The position numbers were made by a program, and so were the translations under genes. The notes under the pieces are model-generated. The model did not search any database, was not told where the DNA came from, and was given only the letters and a program-made list of their open reading frames with translations. A stretch of DNA of 64,000 nt from Liolophura sinensis (Eukaryota; Mollusca; Polyplacophora; Chitonida; Chitonidae), in the NCBI RefSeq assembly GCF_032854445.1, contig NC_088304.1, positions 14,955,704 through 15,019,703 on the forward strand. The letters run 5' to 3'. This document shows, in pieces, positions 19,101 to 26,062 of the stretch (position 1 is the first letter of the stretch; each line of letters opens with the position of its first letter).

Positions 19101-21836
19101 ACAGATCCTTGTTAAAACCAGCCTCTTTGATAGTCACATCAATACTAAGGCCATCAATGTTTCCAGTGCCAGCTGACGAGTTAATTAGTGTATTTAAAAA
19201 ACACATAATGCGAAATAATCTATGAAAAGACAAAAACACATGTATGCTATATACACACAGCACATAAAATATCCTTTAATTTACCCATAAAATTTTGCCA
19301 GTTGTAAAGCAAGTACATGTAAGAGCATATCAAACAGAGCTAACACAGTTCATAAATTATCATCTGTATGAACGTCCACATACCACCCATGTACATTTGT
19401 TTTACATGCAGTTTATTTATAATTCATTTATTTAATTCGATTGATATTTCATGCCGTACTCAAGAATATTTCACTTATATGACGGTGACCAGCATTATGG
19501 TGGGGGGAAACCAAGCAGAGCATGTGGGAAACCCACAATCATCCGCAGGATGCTGTCAGACCTCTCCTTGTATAGCCAGAGAGGAAGCCAACATGAGCTG
19601 GACTTGAAAGTTTATGACAGCTAAACTTGACATATCAACACATATGAAGCCGTTTAAAATTTTACTCCATGTACACCTGGCTTAAGATGAACTAAAAGCC
19701 ATACCCCAAAATTATTCTGCTTAATGTTGGGAAAATACAACAAAATAACCCTGCTCATTTTGGAACAGCCCTGGCTAGAAGTAGGATAAGAGACTTTCGA
19801 ATAGGGAGCAGAATTATCCCAATAACCTACATGATTGCATGAAAACTGACGCAACTGTACTCACGTAAATATACATGTGACTCATTTTATCAAGGCTACA
19901 GCATACCCAAGAATTATATTTCACCCCAGGGGGTAAAACACAGGTAGTTTGTTTCTTTTTGACAGCAACTTGATCTCCACGTACATGTAGAGTGGTACAT
20001 GAACACAGAATTTCAACGATTCGTCTACACATCTTACAAATTGCTACCATTTAAACCCTTAACTGTTGGGAACTGTTAGAATAAAACCCTATTTTGGGGA
20101 AATTACCGAGAGGGTCAGTCTTCACTGGTTACCTTAGCAAGTGTACCACACTGTAGTCACTGCTCTGGGTTTACTCTCCTTGCTGCAATCTTTTATCTTC
20201 ATAAAGATGATCTCCATTGCCATCAATTCTGAGAAACATGCGCTGAACGACTCCATTGAGTCTTTAACCTCAGAGCTTCAGAAGTCTACGCCCAATGACT
20301 TTTTCACAACAACGTGCACGTACATGTATTCCTTACTGATCATGAGACGTAGTTAGTTCGCATTTCCATGGATGCTGCGAGATCATGGTGACACGGGGGG
20401 GTAGAATCACCCATATATAAAGTCTTCCAATACAAACTAAATCAGAACTTTCTGCTCCACAGCCTGGTTCTACTCCACAGTGCACTGCTAATTCAACTGA
20501 CACACTGGAATTGTTATTTCCTGCCTGTGACCAAGTAGATACAACAGCAAGGAAGTATGCAAGTCATACTGTAAACACCAGCATAAAAAAGGGCTTCACT
20601 AGCACATACAGCCAGGGTGTTTTTTAACAAAACACAAGAGCCACAGCTTATGAATAATCAAACGTTTGTATATGTATATGTACAAGGATGCATAAATAAA
20701 CAAGTCTGTTGATACATTCTGTGTTATTACACAGGCTGTGAAATAGGCTATATGTTTTCCTTGTCTTACAAAAAGCCCTGTCATACAACAACATGGTAAG
20801 GCTTTCAAGTCTGCTGCACATAACAAAGCAGCTGCGCTAACGTCCTGCATGGGCACGACACATACATATGCAATCGCATTTTACTGCTTGACCTAGATGT
20901 GTGTTACAGTAACTACAGGTATAGAACACACAGTGTATTATTTAGAGTGAAACACATGCTGCGCTGTTACACAGGTTTATGACAGACGTATATCTCTCCA
21001 TCAACAAGTACTAAAGACAAAGTACATACATATACATGTATAAAAGTCTCAACCATGGAGTGATACAGAGCTATCACAAACCAAATAACCATGGAGCAGT
21101 ACAGAGCTATCACAAACCAAATAACCAAGGAGTGAAACAGAGCTATCACAAACCAAATAACCAAGGAGTGAAACAGAGCTATCACAAACCAAGCAACCAT
21201 GGAGCAGTACAGAGCTATCACAAACCAAATAACCAAGGAGTGAAACAGAGCTATCATAAACCAAATAACCATGGAGTGATACAGAGCTATCCCAAAACAA
21301 TTAACCATGGAGCGGTACAGAGCTATGACAAACCAAATAACCATGGAGTAAAACAGAGCTATGACAAACCAAATAACCATGGAGCGGCACAGAGCTAAGA
21401 CAAATCAAATAACCATGAAGTGATACAGAGCTACAAACCATGAAGTGATACAGAGCTACACACCAAGTTACACCATTCAGCATCCACCATAATAGTAGAA
21501 AACTTGACATGCATATATATATATAAGGCTCAGCCACTCAGCTGTGCAGTACTACCACAACCAATTCCAGCAGCATTCAAATTCCATCCTAAAACGACAT
21601 CAAACCACGCATCCCTGTACTTGTACCCAAGCCTCTGAGCCATGGAGCTACACAGTTATACCACAACCAACCTATCACTGGTATTAAAACTGTATCATGA
21701 TGATATAAAACCGGACATACGTATAACAGTTTTCTGAACATCTTACCATCCGGCGCAAAAGCTCAGCAAAACTGAATGTGGTTGTCTGTGGAGTGTCCCA
21801 GACAGGTGGCAGGGAATAGCTGTGTACACCAGACAT
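183..21836 (-). CDS. AUTS2: AUTS2-family gene, spliced, 13 coding exons in the short-form model
   Basis: Join on the minus strand: 21836-21747, 18797-18752, 9365-8870, 8403-7814, 7431-7187, 6712-6668, 6277-6176, 5067-4975, 3348-3162, 2662-2609, 2281-2219, 1951-1639, 1191-183. Every junction is GT-AG and all phases agree; the sum is 3333 bases (1110 residues plus stop). Family assignment rests on collinear landmarks known from vertebrate AUTS2: Q-E-L-N-x-R-F-L, the HX histidine repeat, DPPFYR, GAFQPK, the [10 protein letters not shown] core, [21 protein letters not shown] and the Arg/Glu-rich tail. Vertebrate AUTS2 (about 1259 residues) is nuclear, joins PCGF3/5 PRC1 complexes and recruits CK2 and P300 to activate transcription; fly Tay is a relative. 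That role is inferred here. The conserved N-terminal exons of the long form were not found and probably lie beyond 64000. A further in-phase exon may exist at 5316-5369. Transcription support is lacking. Confidence 0.9.
1192..1638 (-). other. last intron of the AUTS2-like gene
   Basis: A 447-base AT-rich intron between GAAAG|gtgagt and gttgcag|G. I see no repeats or extra exon in it. Confidence 0.8.
1639..1951 (-). CDS. AUTS2: AUTS2-like exon with the WNRLHRTPP motif and Arg/Glu tract
   Basis: Acceptor ttcttacag|GTAATGG, donor GAAAG|gtgagt; phase 1 in, phase 2 out. Residues 671-775. After N-G-F-F-N-G-D the exon has [16 protein letters not shown] (about 694-709), one of the most conserved blocks of vertebrate AUTS2 and FBRSL1. 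It is followed by W-P-K-P-D-A and about 46 residues of nearly pure Glu-Arg with some Lys and Asp (about 717-764). The tract is coded by purine-rich repeats that appear on the plus strand as a CT-rich microsatellite at 1679-1811. Vertebrate AUTS2 has a milder charged tract in the same place. The tract is expected to form a long charged helix and to vary in length. Confidence 0.93.
1952..2218 (-). other. intron
   Basis: A 267-base AT-rich intron with good GT-AG ends (GTAG|gtaagt, cttacag|GT). Nothing else seen. Confidence 0.8.
2219..2281 (-). CDS. AUTS2: AUTS2-like 63-base exon (residues 650-671)
   Basis: Acceptor gtgttacag|GGGTGT, donor CTGTAG|gtaagt; phase 1 on both sides. It codes for [20 protein letters not shown], which lines up with the Gly/Phe-rich stretch that follows the N-P-A-A-H-L motif in vertebrate AUTS2. 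Because it is symmetric (1-1) and a multiple of three, skipping it would keep the frame. Confidence 0.88.
2609..2662 (-). CDS. AUTS2: AUTS2-like 54-base exon with NPAHL motif
   Basis: Acceptor cctttcag|CTGCAC, donor CATTTAG|gtaagc; phase 1 on both sides. Residues 632-650 read [19 protein letters not shown], matching the A-A-H-P ... N-F-L-N-P-A-A-H-L segment of vertebrate AUTS2. It too is symmetric and could be skipped without a frameshift. Confidence 0.9.
2663..3161 (-). other. intron containing an old SINE remnant
   Basis: A 499-base intron. About 2769-2890 carries a diverged copy of the SINE tail and central domain (GATTxGTxTTTTATGC ... GGAAACTGGGCAGAGTCTGG ... GAAACCCACG). The rest is plain AT-rich sequence. 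Confidence 0.7.
2769..2890 (-). mobile_element. diverged SINE fragment (tail and central domain)
   Basis: The order tail, central domain, CAGCATTATGG, GGAAAC-GGGCAGAG and GAAACCCACG matches the better copies at 3825, 17169 and 32247, but many positions differ and the tRNA-like head is missing. It looks like an old insertion. Confidence 0.6.
3162..3348 (-). CDS. AUTS2: AUTS2-like core exon ([10 protein letters not shown])
   Basis: Acceptor ttttgtttcag|AAATCTGGG, donor GGGGCAG|gtaagg; phase 0 in, phase 1 out. Residues 570-632. It begins [22 protein letters not shown], the strongest landmark of the Auts2 family (vertebrate form: [22 protein letters not shown]). It then has G-G-L-H-R-P-P-D-L and A-T-L-L-G, matching the vertebrate A-I-H-H-P-H-D-L and S-T-L-F segments. 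The function of this block is not well defined. The acceptor and first ten exon bases lie in a tandem duplication, so a decoy copy of the 3' splice site sits 136 bases upstream. Confidence 0.96.
3339..3604. repeat. two-copy tandem duplication (136 bp) covering a splice acceptor
   Basis: 3339-3474 and 3475-3604 are near-identical, from TCCCAGATTTCTGAAAC to GTTACAAGACATTTATC, with few substitutions and short indels. The first copy includes the true 3' splice site and ten coding bases of the core exon; the second lies wholly in the intron. Confidence 0.95.
3349..4974 (-). other. intron with duplicated acceptor and a full-length SINE
   Basis: A 1626-base intron. It holds the duplicated segment (to 3604), an A run at 3680-3700, a full-length SINE at 3825-4083 and otherwise AT-rich sequence. 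Minus-strand frames at 4340-4555 show no family similarity. Confidence 0.75.
3825..4083 (-). mobile_element. full-length tRNA-derived SINE with target-site duplication
   Basis: Read on the minus strand it starts with a tRNA-like head (GGCCTCCGTGGCTCAGTCGG, an A-box region, then GTGAGTTCAAGTCC as a B-box region). Next come the GC-rich central domain with CTGCGGATGGTCGTGGGTTT and CCCGGGCTGTGCCCGG, then GCGTAAAACACCAATCAAAT and an AT-rich tail. Flanks 3811-3824 (GTCACAGATATAAT) and 4084-4097 (GGTCATAGATGTAAT) form a good target-site duplication. Central-domain tRNA SINEs of this kind are known from molluscs; I do not assign a family name. Confidence 0.9.
4975..5067 (-). CDS. AUTS2: AUTS2-like 93-base exon (residues 539-569)
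   Basis: Acceptor ccccttacag|AAAGTTACC, donor GCTAAA|gttagt; phase 0 on both sides. It reads [20 protein letters not shown] and then a Ser run and L-P-A-A-K, joining directly to K-S-G-K-W. It occupies the place of the vertebrate P-G-T-V-P-H-T-L-L-Q-K-D-P-R segment. The donor is weak (GTTAGT), but it is the only one that keeps the frame into the core exon; a stop follows 66 bases later if it is not used. Confidence 0.85.
5068..6175 (-). other. intron, holding the possible 54-base exon
   Basis: A 1108-base AT-rich stretch between the 93-base and 102-base exons. Apart from the candidate exon at 5316-5369 I see nothing in it. Confidence 0.7.
5316..5369 (-). CDS. AUTS2: possible extra 54-base AUTS2-like exon
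   Basis: Acceptor cgttctcaaacag|ACGATC and donor CTCTCT|gtaagg bound 18 open codons in phase 0: [18 protein letters not shown]. Both neighbours (6176-6277 and 4975-5067) are phase 0 at the junction, so it fits as a constitutive or cassette exon. Spliced after A-F-Q-P-K it would give A-F-Q-P-K-T-I-S-P-M, close to vertebrate A-F-Q-P-K-T-S-N-P-I. The pyrimidine tract is only moderate. If used, the protein is 1128 residues. Confidence 0.55.
6176..6277 (-). CDS. AUTS2: AUTS2-like 102-base exon ending GAFQPK
   Basis: Acceptor aatttcag|CAGATTCC, donor CCTAAG|gttaga; phase 0 on both sides. Residues 505-538 read [18 protein letters not shown] and end M-H-G-A-F-Q-P-K. This matches the vertebrate Y-P-P-A-V-S-G-I-P ... 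L-Q-G-A-F-Q-P-K segment. The acceptor is a NAGNAG (CAGCAG), so the first Gln may be present or absent in transcripts. Confidence 0.93.
6278..6667 (-). other. intron
   Basis: A 390-base intron with a short C run at 6366-6378. Nothing else seen. Confidence 0.8.
6668..6712 (-). CDS. AUTS2: AUTS2-like 45-base micro-exon ([15 protein letters not shown])
   Basis: Acceptor cctttcag|TACGAA, donor CAAAAC|gtgagt; phase 0 on both sides. The 15 residues (490-504) match vertebrate F-D-K-Y-P-T-K-V-D-P-F-Y-R-H-S in place and pattern. It is symmetric, so skipping would keep the frame. Confidence 0.93.
6713..7186 (-). other. intron
   Basis: A 474-base AT-rich intron between the HX-repeat exon and the 45-base exon. 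Nothing else seen. Confidence 0.8.
7187..7431 (-). CDS. AUTS2: AUTS2-like exon with the HX (histidine) repeat
   Basis: Acceptor tgtcaaacag|GTCAGG, donor CATGTG|gtacgt; phase 1 in, phase 0 out. Residues 408-489. It starts [15 protein letters not shown], matching vertebrate R-Q-E-L-N-T-R-F-L-A-S, then I-P-Y-L-R-Q-D-I. Next is an alternating His repeat, [16 protein letters not shown] (451-466), followed by Y-G-P-L-P-P-P-P and a Pro-rich end. In human AUTS2 the HX repeat is needed for P300 binding and is hit by patient mutations; keeping the same role here is inference. The opposite strand is also open through this exon and yields meaningless frames. Confidence 0.96.
7432..7813 (-). other. intron
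   Basis: A 382-base AT-rich intron. Nothing else seen. Confidence 0.8.
7814..8403 (-). CDS. AUTS2: AUTS2-like exon with Ser/His repeats and Pro/His-rich region
   Basis: Acceptor gtgtttgcag|CTCGGCG, donor CACACAA|gtaagt; phase 2 in, phase 1 out. Residues 211-408. The first part is a degenerate repeat, R-H-T-S-P-S-L-H with 4-6 spacer residues, five times between about 233 and 292, followed by a 7-residue repeat S-S-T-S-L-H-N (to 314). Then comes a Pro/His-rich stretch ending [16 protein letters not shown], close to vertebrate N-M-F-A-P-P-T-A-L-P-P-P-P-P-L-T-S. The frame was chosen because only this one is open over all 590 bases, fits both phases and carries that match; another frame (7889-8413) is open but lacks both. 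The region is likely disordered and rich in Ser-Pro phosphorylation sites. Confidence 0.9.
8404..8869 (-). other. intron with an old SINE remnant
   Basis: A 466-base intron. About 8564-8745 resembles the SINE tail and central domain (TTTCATTGGCAATGTACTCAAGAATATT ... GGGGAAACCCATGACCATC) but is strongly decayed. Confidence 0.65.
8564..8745 (-). mobile_element. decayed SINE fragment
   Basis: It keeps the order of the SINE landmarks TACTCAAGAATATT, GGGGAAACCCATGACCATC and CAGGTTG found in better copies, with internal losses. No clear target-site duplication is visible. Confidence 0.55.
8870..9365 (-). CDS. AUTS2: AUTS2-like exon, Thr-rich and Pro-rich (residues 46-211)
   Basis: Acceptor ctgtttttcag|GGGAGAGC, donor TGGAACAG|gtaaac; phase 1 in, phase 2 out. 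It reads [14 protein letters not shown] and then has a Thr/Ala-rich stretch of about 35 residues (near 72-108) including a run of seven Thr. A Pro-rich, Ser-rich region with C-K-P-P-S-P and I-P-P-P-K-K follows, ending D-F-V-K-N-S-T-W-N. The low-complexity part has no clear vertebrate match; vertebrate AUTS2 has a Pro/Gln-rich region in the same place. Family membership rests on the phase chain with flanking exons. Likely disordered. Confidence 0.85.
9405..9643 (-). mobile_element. SINE, diverged but near full length
   Basis: It runs from an AT-rich tail (TTTTTTTATTTATTTGGTTGG) through the central domain to CTAACCCCTAAGCCACAGAGGCCC, the complement of the tRNA-like head. It is about 20-25% diverged by eye from the copy at 3825. 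Confidence 0.85.
13100..13300 (+). mobile_element. 5'-truncated SINE
   Basis: Read on the plus strand it begins near the B-box region (GTGAGTTCAAG), has GGTCTGCCAGCAACCTGCGG and the central domain, and ends GACGTAAAACACCAGTCAAAT. The A-box part of the head is missing. Confidence 0.85.
17169..17444 (-). mobile_element. full-length SINE
   Basis: It has all parts: ATTT-rich tail, GATTGGTGTTTTACATCGTAC, central domain with CCGGGCAAAGCCCGG, GAACTCACAGCGACCGCATT and the head ending CCACGGCAGCCCC. GGCCTAT at 17163-17169 and 17447-17453 may be a short target-site duplication. Confidence 0.9.
18752..18797 (-). CDS. AUTS2: AUTS2-like 46-base micro-exon ([15 protein letters not shown])
   Basis: Acceptor tttgttcacag|GCCTCTG, donor CACACAA|gtgagt; phase 0 in, phase 1 out, fitting the next exon at 9365. 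Residues 31-46. [12 protein letters not shown] matches vertebrate A-S-D-A-S-S-E-K-L-F-N-T-V, where this block also begins just after an exon boundary, following a Ser/Asp-rich segment. A second GTGAGT 13 bases upstream (donor at 18763-18764) is out of phase with the next exon, so I chose the distal one. Confidence 0.88.
19424..19608 (-). mobile_element. SINE lacking its tRNA-like head
   Basis: Tail and central domain are intact (CCGTACTCAAGAATATTTCACTTATATGACGG ... ATGAGCTGGACTTGAA) and stop at the B-box region. AGTTTAT on both sides (near 19410 and 19609) may be the target-site duplication. Confidence 0.85.
21051..21468. repeat. 36-bp tandem repeat, ten full and two partial copies
   Basis: The unit reads AACCATGGAGTGATACAGAG plus CTATCACAAACCAAAT. 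Variants alternate between CCATGG and CCAAGG and between GTGATAC, GCAGTAC and GTGAAAC. The unit is 12 codons long, so both strands stay open and give false repeat proteins. The array ends about 280 bases downstream (in transcription) of the alternative first exon. Confidence 0.95.
21747..21836 (-). CDS. AUTS2: probable alternative first coding exon of the AUTS2-like gene
   Basis: Minus-strand ATG at 21836-21834 opens 30 codons, starting [15 protein letters not shown] and ending [11 protein letters not shown], then a good donor, CGGATG|gtaaga. The donor is phase 0, as the 46-base exon requires, giving [17 protein letters not shown]. An in-frame TAA lies 19 codons upstream (21891-21893), which supports a start here. 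A caveat is a possible acceptor inside that span (TACTAAG ... gattagcag, near 21877), which would make this an internal exon of the long form. I know no vertebrate match for the first 20 residues. Adding the exon makes the coding total divisible by three, which any in-phase 90-base exon would do. Confidence 0.6.
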
Positions 21837-22060
21837 TTGGACCTGGACTACCAACTCAGCAGCTACCTTGTCACATCTGCTAATCCACGCTTAGTACACA
21901 CCTGTGTATCTGACACAGCTTCAGTTCTTCGGGGGCCTGCATAACAGTTATGAATAGTCACGCTCTGCTTCTACTCTCTATTCCATCATTTTGACTTAGG
22001 AGCATCTAGCCAATCACTGAACAGCAGCCACACAGTGGAATGGCAGCCATTGCATAACAA
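21837..22060 (-). promoter_or_regulatory. candidate upstream region of the alternative first exon
   Basis: If transcription starts near the exon at 21836, its promoter lies here. I see no TATA box. An inverted CCAAT box (ATTGG on the minus strand, about 22008-22014) and a GCCAT core nearby are the only recognisable elements. Weak evidence. Confidence 0.25.
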
Positions 22061-23189
22061 TGCTAGCGACAGATGAAAAAAAAAAAGGCCGTTTGATACC
22101 GATCTGTGCAACGTGGGAAAAAAATCTGAAGTACAGTTGTGGAAGGTTAAGTACCGATCGTGAAGCAAGTTGAAGGCAAGACATTATCGTCTGATGTCAC
22201 CTGCAAAAAGGTGAATTATTCACTGCTCCAGCGCCTTGGTAACAAGACTTATAAGAACATCTGACTTGTTACTGATTACCTATCGTACACCTGTCAGTCT
22301 AGAGTTGAAACCAGTTTAGCACAAATTATTCCTCATAAATATCCGAGTGAGCGCAGTAAAAAAAAAAATGTCAAGGTGTGTGGCACGTTAAGGGATTAGA
22401 ATAAACCTACAGAACAAAAAACAAAAAAGGGCGAACAAGCGGTCTGTGTTTCTATCTAATTTAACAAGCATGAATAAAAAGCTTACACATGCGTGCCTAA
22501 TAAAATGCGCAAAAAAAAGGTAAATTGATTGGGTCAATTGTCTATATAATGTTAGTGCTTGCTGTTTTTTTTTTTCCTTTAGTTTCTTATCGTAACATAT
22601 ATATACACATATATATATCGCTGGTGGCATTGTTGCATGGAGTCTATTACTGCATTTGAGAGACCTCATCCTGTGACAACTCAAATCTGACCTCAACCCT
22701 GCCAGGCTGGCAACAGGGCCTTGCTTATCCATGCGTTAAGATGTAATCATTCAGTCTGTAAGGGTATCCCGTTGATGACCTGATAACACCCTTAACCCTG
22801 ATCCTGGAGATAACCTCTGGCAAAGAAGGTCAGGCTTGTTCCCAGAGGTGTAATGCAACACGCTATTACATATCCTCGTTACAAATTAGCCTCACAGGCT
22901 AATGAACACAGATGGTGGGATCAAACTGAGGCAGGGTTCCTTCATGTCAATCTACATGCATGAGCTATACATCCTTGACATGCAATGATTCAAACTTTAA
23001 TTTCTATAATAAAAGCTTACAGTGTAGGGGGTTTTTTTGTTTTGTTTTTTTTTCACCATGGTTTCATTATTGTAAACCTCTCTATATGAACTGCACAATT
23101 TAGTTCTAAGCTTTGATACATCTGTCCATAGAACAGATCTAGAAGTAGAAAAGGCTACTGTATACTTTACTCACTACTCCAATTCTGCA
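22061..23189. other. non-coding AT-rich stretch
   Basis: Contains A and T runs (22077-22086, 22564-22574, 23030-23053) and an alternating ATATATACACATATATATA tract at 22599-22619. No exon or repeat unit recognised. Confidence 0.6.
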
Positions 23190-23385
23190 AAGAGCATCTT
23201 CCAGTGCAATTTGTGCACATTTTGCTCTAATCTTGGAGATAAAACCAAACTGGATGGATTGGCCGATTTCAGGGCGTCACAAAAAAGTATAATTTTATCT
23301 GTCAACACAGAATAATGCATTCAGAAAATGCTTGAATAAACACCTTACAAACATGCGAAAAGGTTGAAAAATTACAGTATCTAAT
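23190..23385. repeat. copy A of an unclassified dispersed repeat
   Basis: Shares an ordered set of blocks with 26063-26437 and 57371-57552: GTGCAATTTGTGCACATTTT, ATTTCAGGGCGTCACAAAAA, TATAATTTTATCTGTCAACA, and ATGCTTGAATAAACACCTTA followed by ACATGCGAAAAGGTTGAAAA. No coding capacity or terminal repeats seen. Confidence 0.8.
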
Positions 23386-23720
23386 GTCATGGTGCATTAA
23401 AAAAGCACAACATCACTCCTGAATCCTACGTGAATATGTTAACGGTCGTACGCAGTCATAGTTGAAGAGCGAGACTGTACACACAATTACCCCAATATCT
23501 CCTTTCCCATCAAGAAAATCGTGACAATCTTAACTATTACACAATGCTGATATAAACAAATTGGCTCAACCACAGTGACTTTGCTGCTAAATTTAGGATT
23601 AACTCTCTAGCACAGAGTCCATTATCCCGACATATTTGAGCAGCTATTAAATCACTGAAGCGAAAAAAAACGACGCAAAAGTACATGTAATACTGTAATG
23701 CATGAATGCTCATAAATCAT

Positions 23721-25782
23721 GTGTACAGCTGTGCAAATAAAAATGTACACATCAGGCTTATGAACATACCAGCATACCTGGTGTACAGCTGAGCGAATTA
23801 AAATGTACACATCAGGTTTATGAAGATACCAACGTACATGGTGTACAGCTGTGTGAATAAAAATGTACACATCAGGCTTATGAAGATACCAGCATACCTG
23901 GTGTACAGCTGAGCGAATTAAAATGTACACATCAGGTTTATGAAGATACCAACGTACATGGTGTACAGCTGTGCAAATAAAAATGTACACATCAGGCTTA
24001 TGAACAAACCAGCATACCTGGTGTAAAGCTGTGTGAATAAAAATGTACACATCAGGCTTATGAAGATACCAGCGTACCTGATGAACAGCTTTGCAAATAA
24101 AAATGTACACATCAGGATTACGAACATACCAGCATACCTGGTGTAAAGCTGTGTGAATAAAAATGTACACACCAGGCTTATGAAGATACCAGCGTACCTG
24201 ATGAACAGCTTTGCAAATAAAAATGTACACATCAGGGTTACGAACATACCAGCGTACCTGGTGTACAGCTGGAAGAAAAAAAATGTACACATCAGACTTA
24301 TGACGATACCAGCGTACCTGATGAACAGCTTTGCAAATAAAAATGTACACATCAGGCTTATGAACATACCAGCATACCTGGTGTACAGCTGAGCGAATTA
24401 AAATGTACACATCAGGTTTATGAAGATACCAACGTACATGGTGTACAGCTGTGCAAATAAAAATGTACACATCAGGCTTATGAACATACCAGCATACCTG
24501 GAGTACAGCTGTACACATCAGGCTTATGACGATACCAGCGTACCTGATGAACAGCTTTGCAAATAAAAATGTACACATCAGGCTTATGAACATACCAGCA
24601 TACCTGGTGTAAAGCTGTGTGAATAAAAATGTACACATCAGGCTTATGAACATACCAGCATACCTGGTGTAAAGCTGTGTGAATAAAAATGTACACATCA
24701 GGCTTATGAACATACCAGCATACCTGGTGTAAAGCTGTGTGAATAAAAATGTACACATCAAGCTTATGAACATACCAGCATACCTGGAGTACAGCTGTAC
24801 ACATCAGGCTTATGACGATACCAGCGTACCTGATGAACAGCTTTGCAAATAAAAATGTACACATCAGGCTTATGAACATACCAGCATACCTGGTGTAAAG
24901 CTGTGTGAATAAAAATGTACACATCAAGCTTATGAACATACCAGCATACCTGGAGTACAGCTGTACACATCAGGCTTATGACGATACCAGCGTACCTGAT
25001 GAACAGCTTTGCAAATAAAAATGTACACATCAGGCTTATGAACACACCAGCATACCTGGTGTAAAGCTGTGTGAATAAAAATGTACACATCAAGCTTATG
25101 AACATACCAGCATACCTGGAGTACAGCTGTACACATCAGGCTTATGACGATACCAGCGTACCTGATGAACAGCTTTGCAAATAAAAATGTACACATCAGG
25201 CTTATGAACATACCAGCATACCTGGTGTAAAGCTGTGTGAATAAAAATGTACACATCAAGCTTATGAACATACCAGCATACCTGGAGTACAGCTGTACAC
25301 ATCAGGCTTATGACGATACCAGCGTACCTGATGAACAGCTTTGCAAATAAAAATGTACACATCAGGCTTATGAACATACCAGCATACCTGGTGTAAAGCT
25401 GTGTGAATAAAAATGTACACATCAAGCTTATGAACATACCAGCATACCTGGAGTACAGCTGTACACACCAGGCTTATGAAGATACCAGCGTACCTGATGA
25501 ACAGCTTTGCAAATAAAAATGTACACATCAGGCTTATGAACATACCAGCATACCTGGTGTAAAGCTGTGTGAATAAAAATGTACACATCAAGCTTATGAA
25601 CATACCAGCATACCTGGAGTACAGCTGTACACATCAGGCTTATGACGATACCAGCGTACCTGATGAACAGCTTTGCAAATAAAAATGTACACATCAGGCT
25701 TATGAACATACCAGCATACCTGGTGTAAAGCTGTGCGAATAAGAATGTGCACATCAGACTTATGAATATACCAGCGAACCTG
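23721..25782. repeat. 60-bp satellite with 166-bp higher-order repeats
   Basis: Counts exactly as 29 monomers of 60 bp and 7 shortened monomers of 46 bp (2062 bp). 23721-24500 is 13 monomers of 60 bp, partly alternating between two types. 24501-24786 is a 46-mer plus four 60-mers. 24787-25782 is six 166-bp units, each 46+60+60. The monomer carries GTACAGCTG, AAAATGTACACATCAGGCTT and ATACCAGCATACCTG. The 46-mer lacks 14 bp. The long minus-strand open frame over the array (23652-24773) is a by-product of the 60-bp period. Confidence 0.97.
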
Positions 25783-26062
25783 GAGGATGAAATGATAATG
25801 AGGTGTACACAGATGACATTCACTTTTTAAGCTAAGGTTAGCTTAGCTTCCCATGCTGAACTAAAATGCAAATGCTGAACATACTGTATCTTCTATAAGA
25901 CTAGATACTCACTATGAACTTCATTTGGTGTCATAGTTAAAGCTGAATATTCTTTAATACATTTAGCTAGTCTATTCTTCATGTAGCACCAAGATAACAC
26001 ATTCTTCAGTCAGAGGTTCGCTGTTCAATAATGAAGTCAGACTTTTTTAAATTTCAAATGAA

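Larger units (their letters stand above)
18798..21746 (-). other. intron between the alternative first exon and the 46-base exon
   Basis: A 2.9-kb intron, if the first exon at 21747 is used. It holds a truncated SINE (19424-19608) and the 36-bp array (21051-21468). Between them (19609-21050) the sequence is AT-rich with no supported exon. Confidence 0.6.

Noticed and set aside
20120-20270. Protein-like stretch on both strands (minus ATG frame of about 40 codons, plus frame with [13 protein letters not shown])
   Set aside because: The minus frame ends in a stop before any phase-compatible donor into the 46-base exon, and the plus frame has no supporting context.
20967-21398. 137- and 120-codon repeat frames on both strands
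   Set aside because: By-products of the 36-bp tandem repeat; both strands are open and there is no non-repeat domain or splice context.
23652-24773. 373-codon open frame on the minus strand, the longest in the window
   Set aside because: It lies in the 60-bp satellite; 60 is a multiple of three, so the frame stays open by periodicity. It breaks as soon as the 46-mers shift the phase.
23721-25782. Possible CRISPR-like array because of regular repeats
   Set aside because: Repeats are contiguous with no unique spacers, and the genome is eukaryotic.
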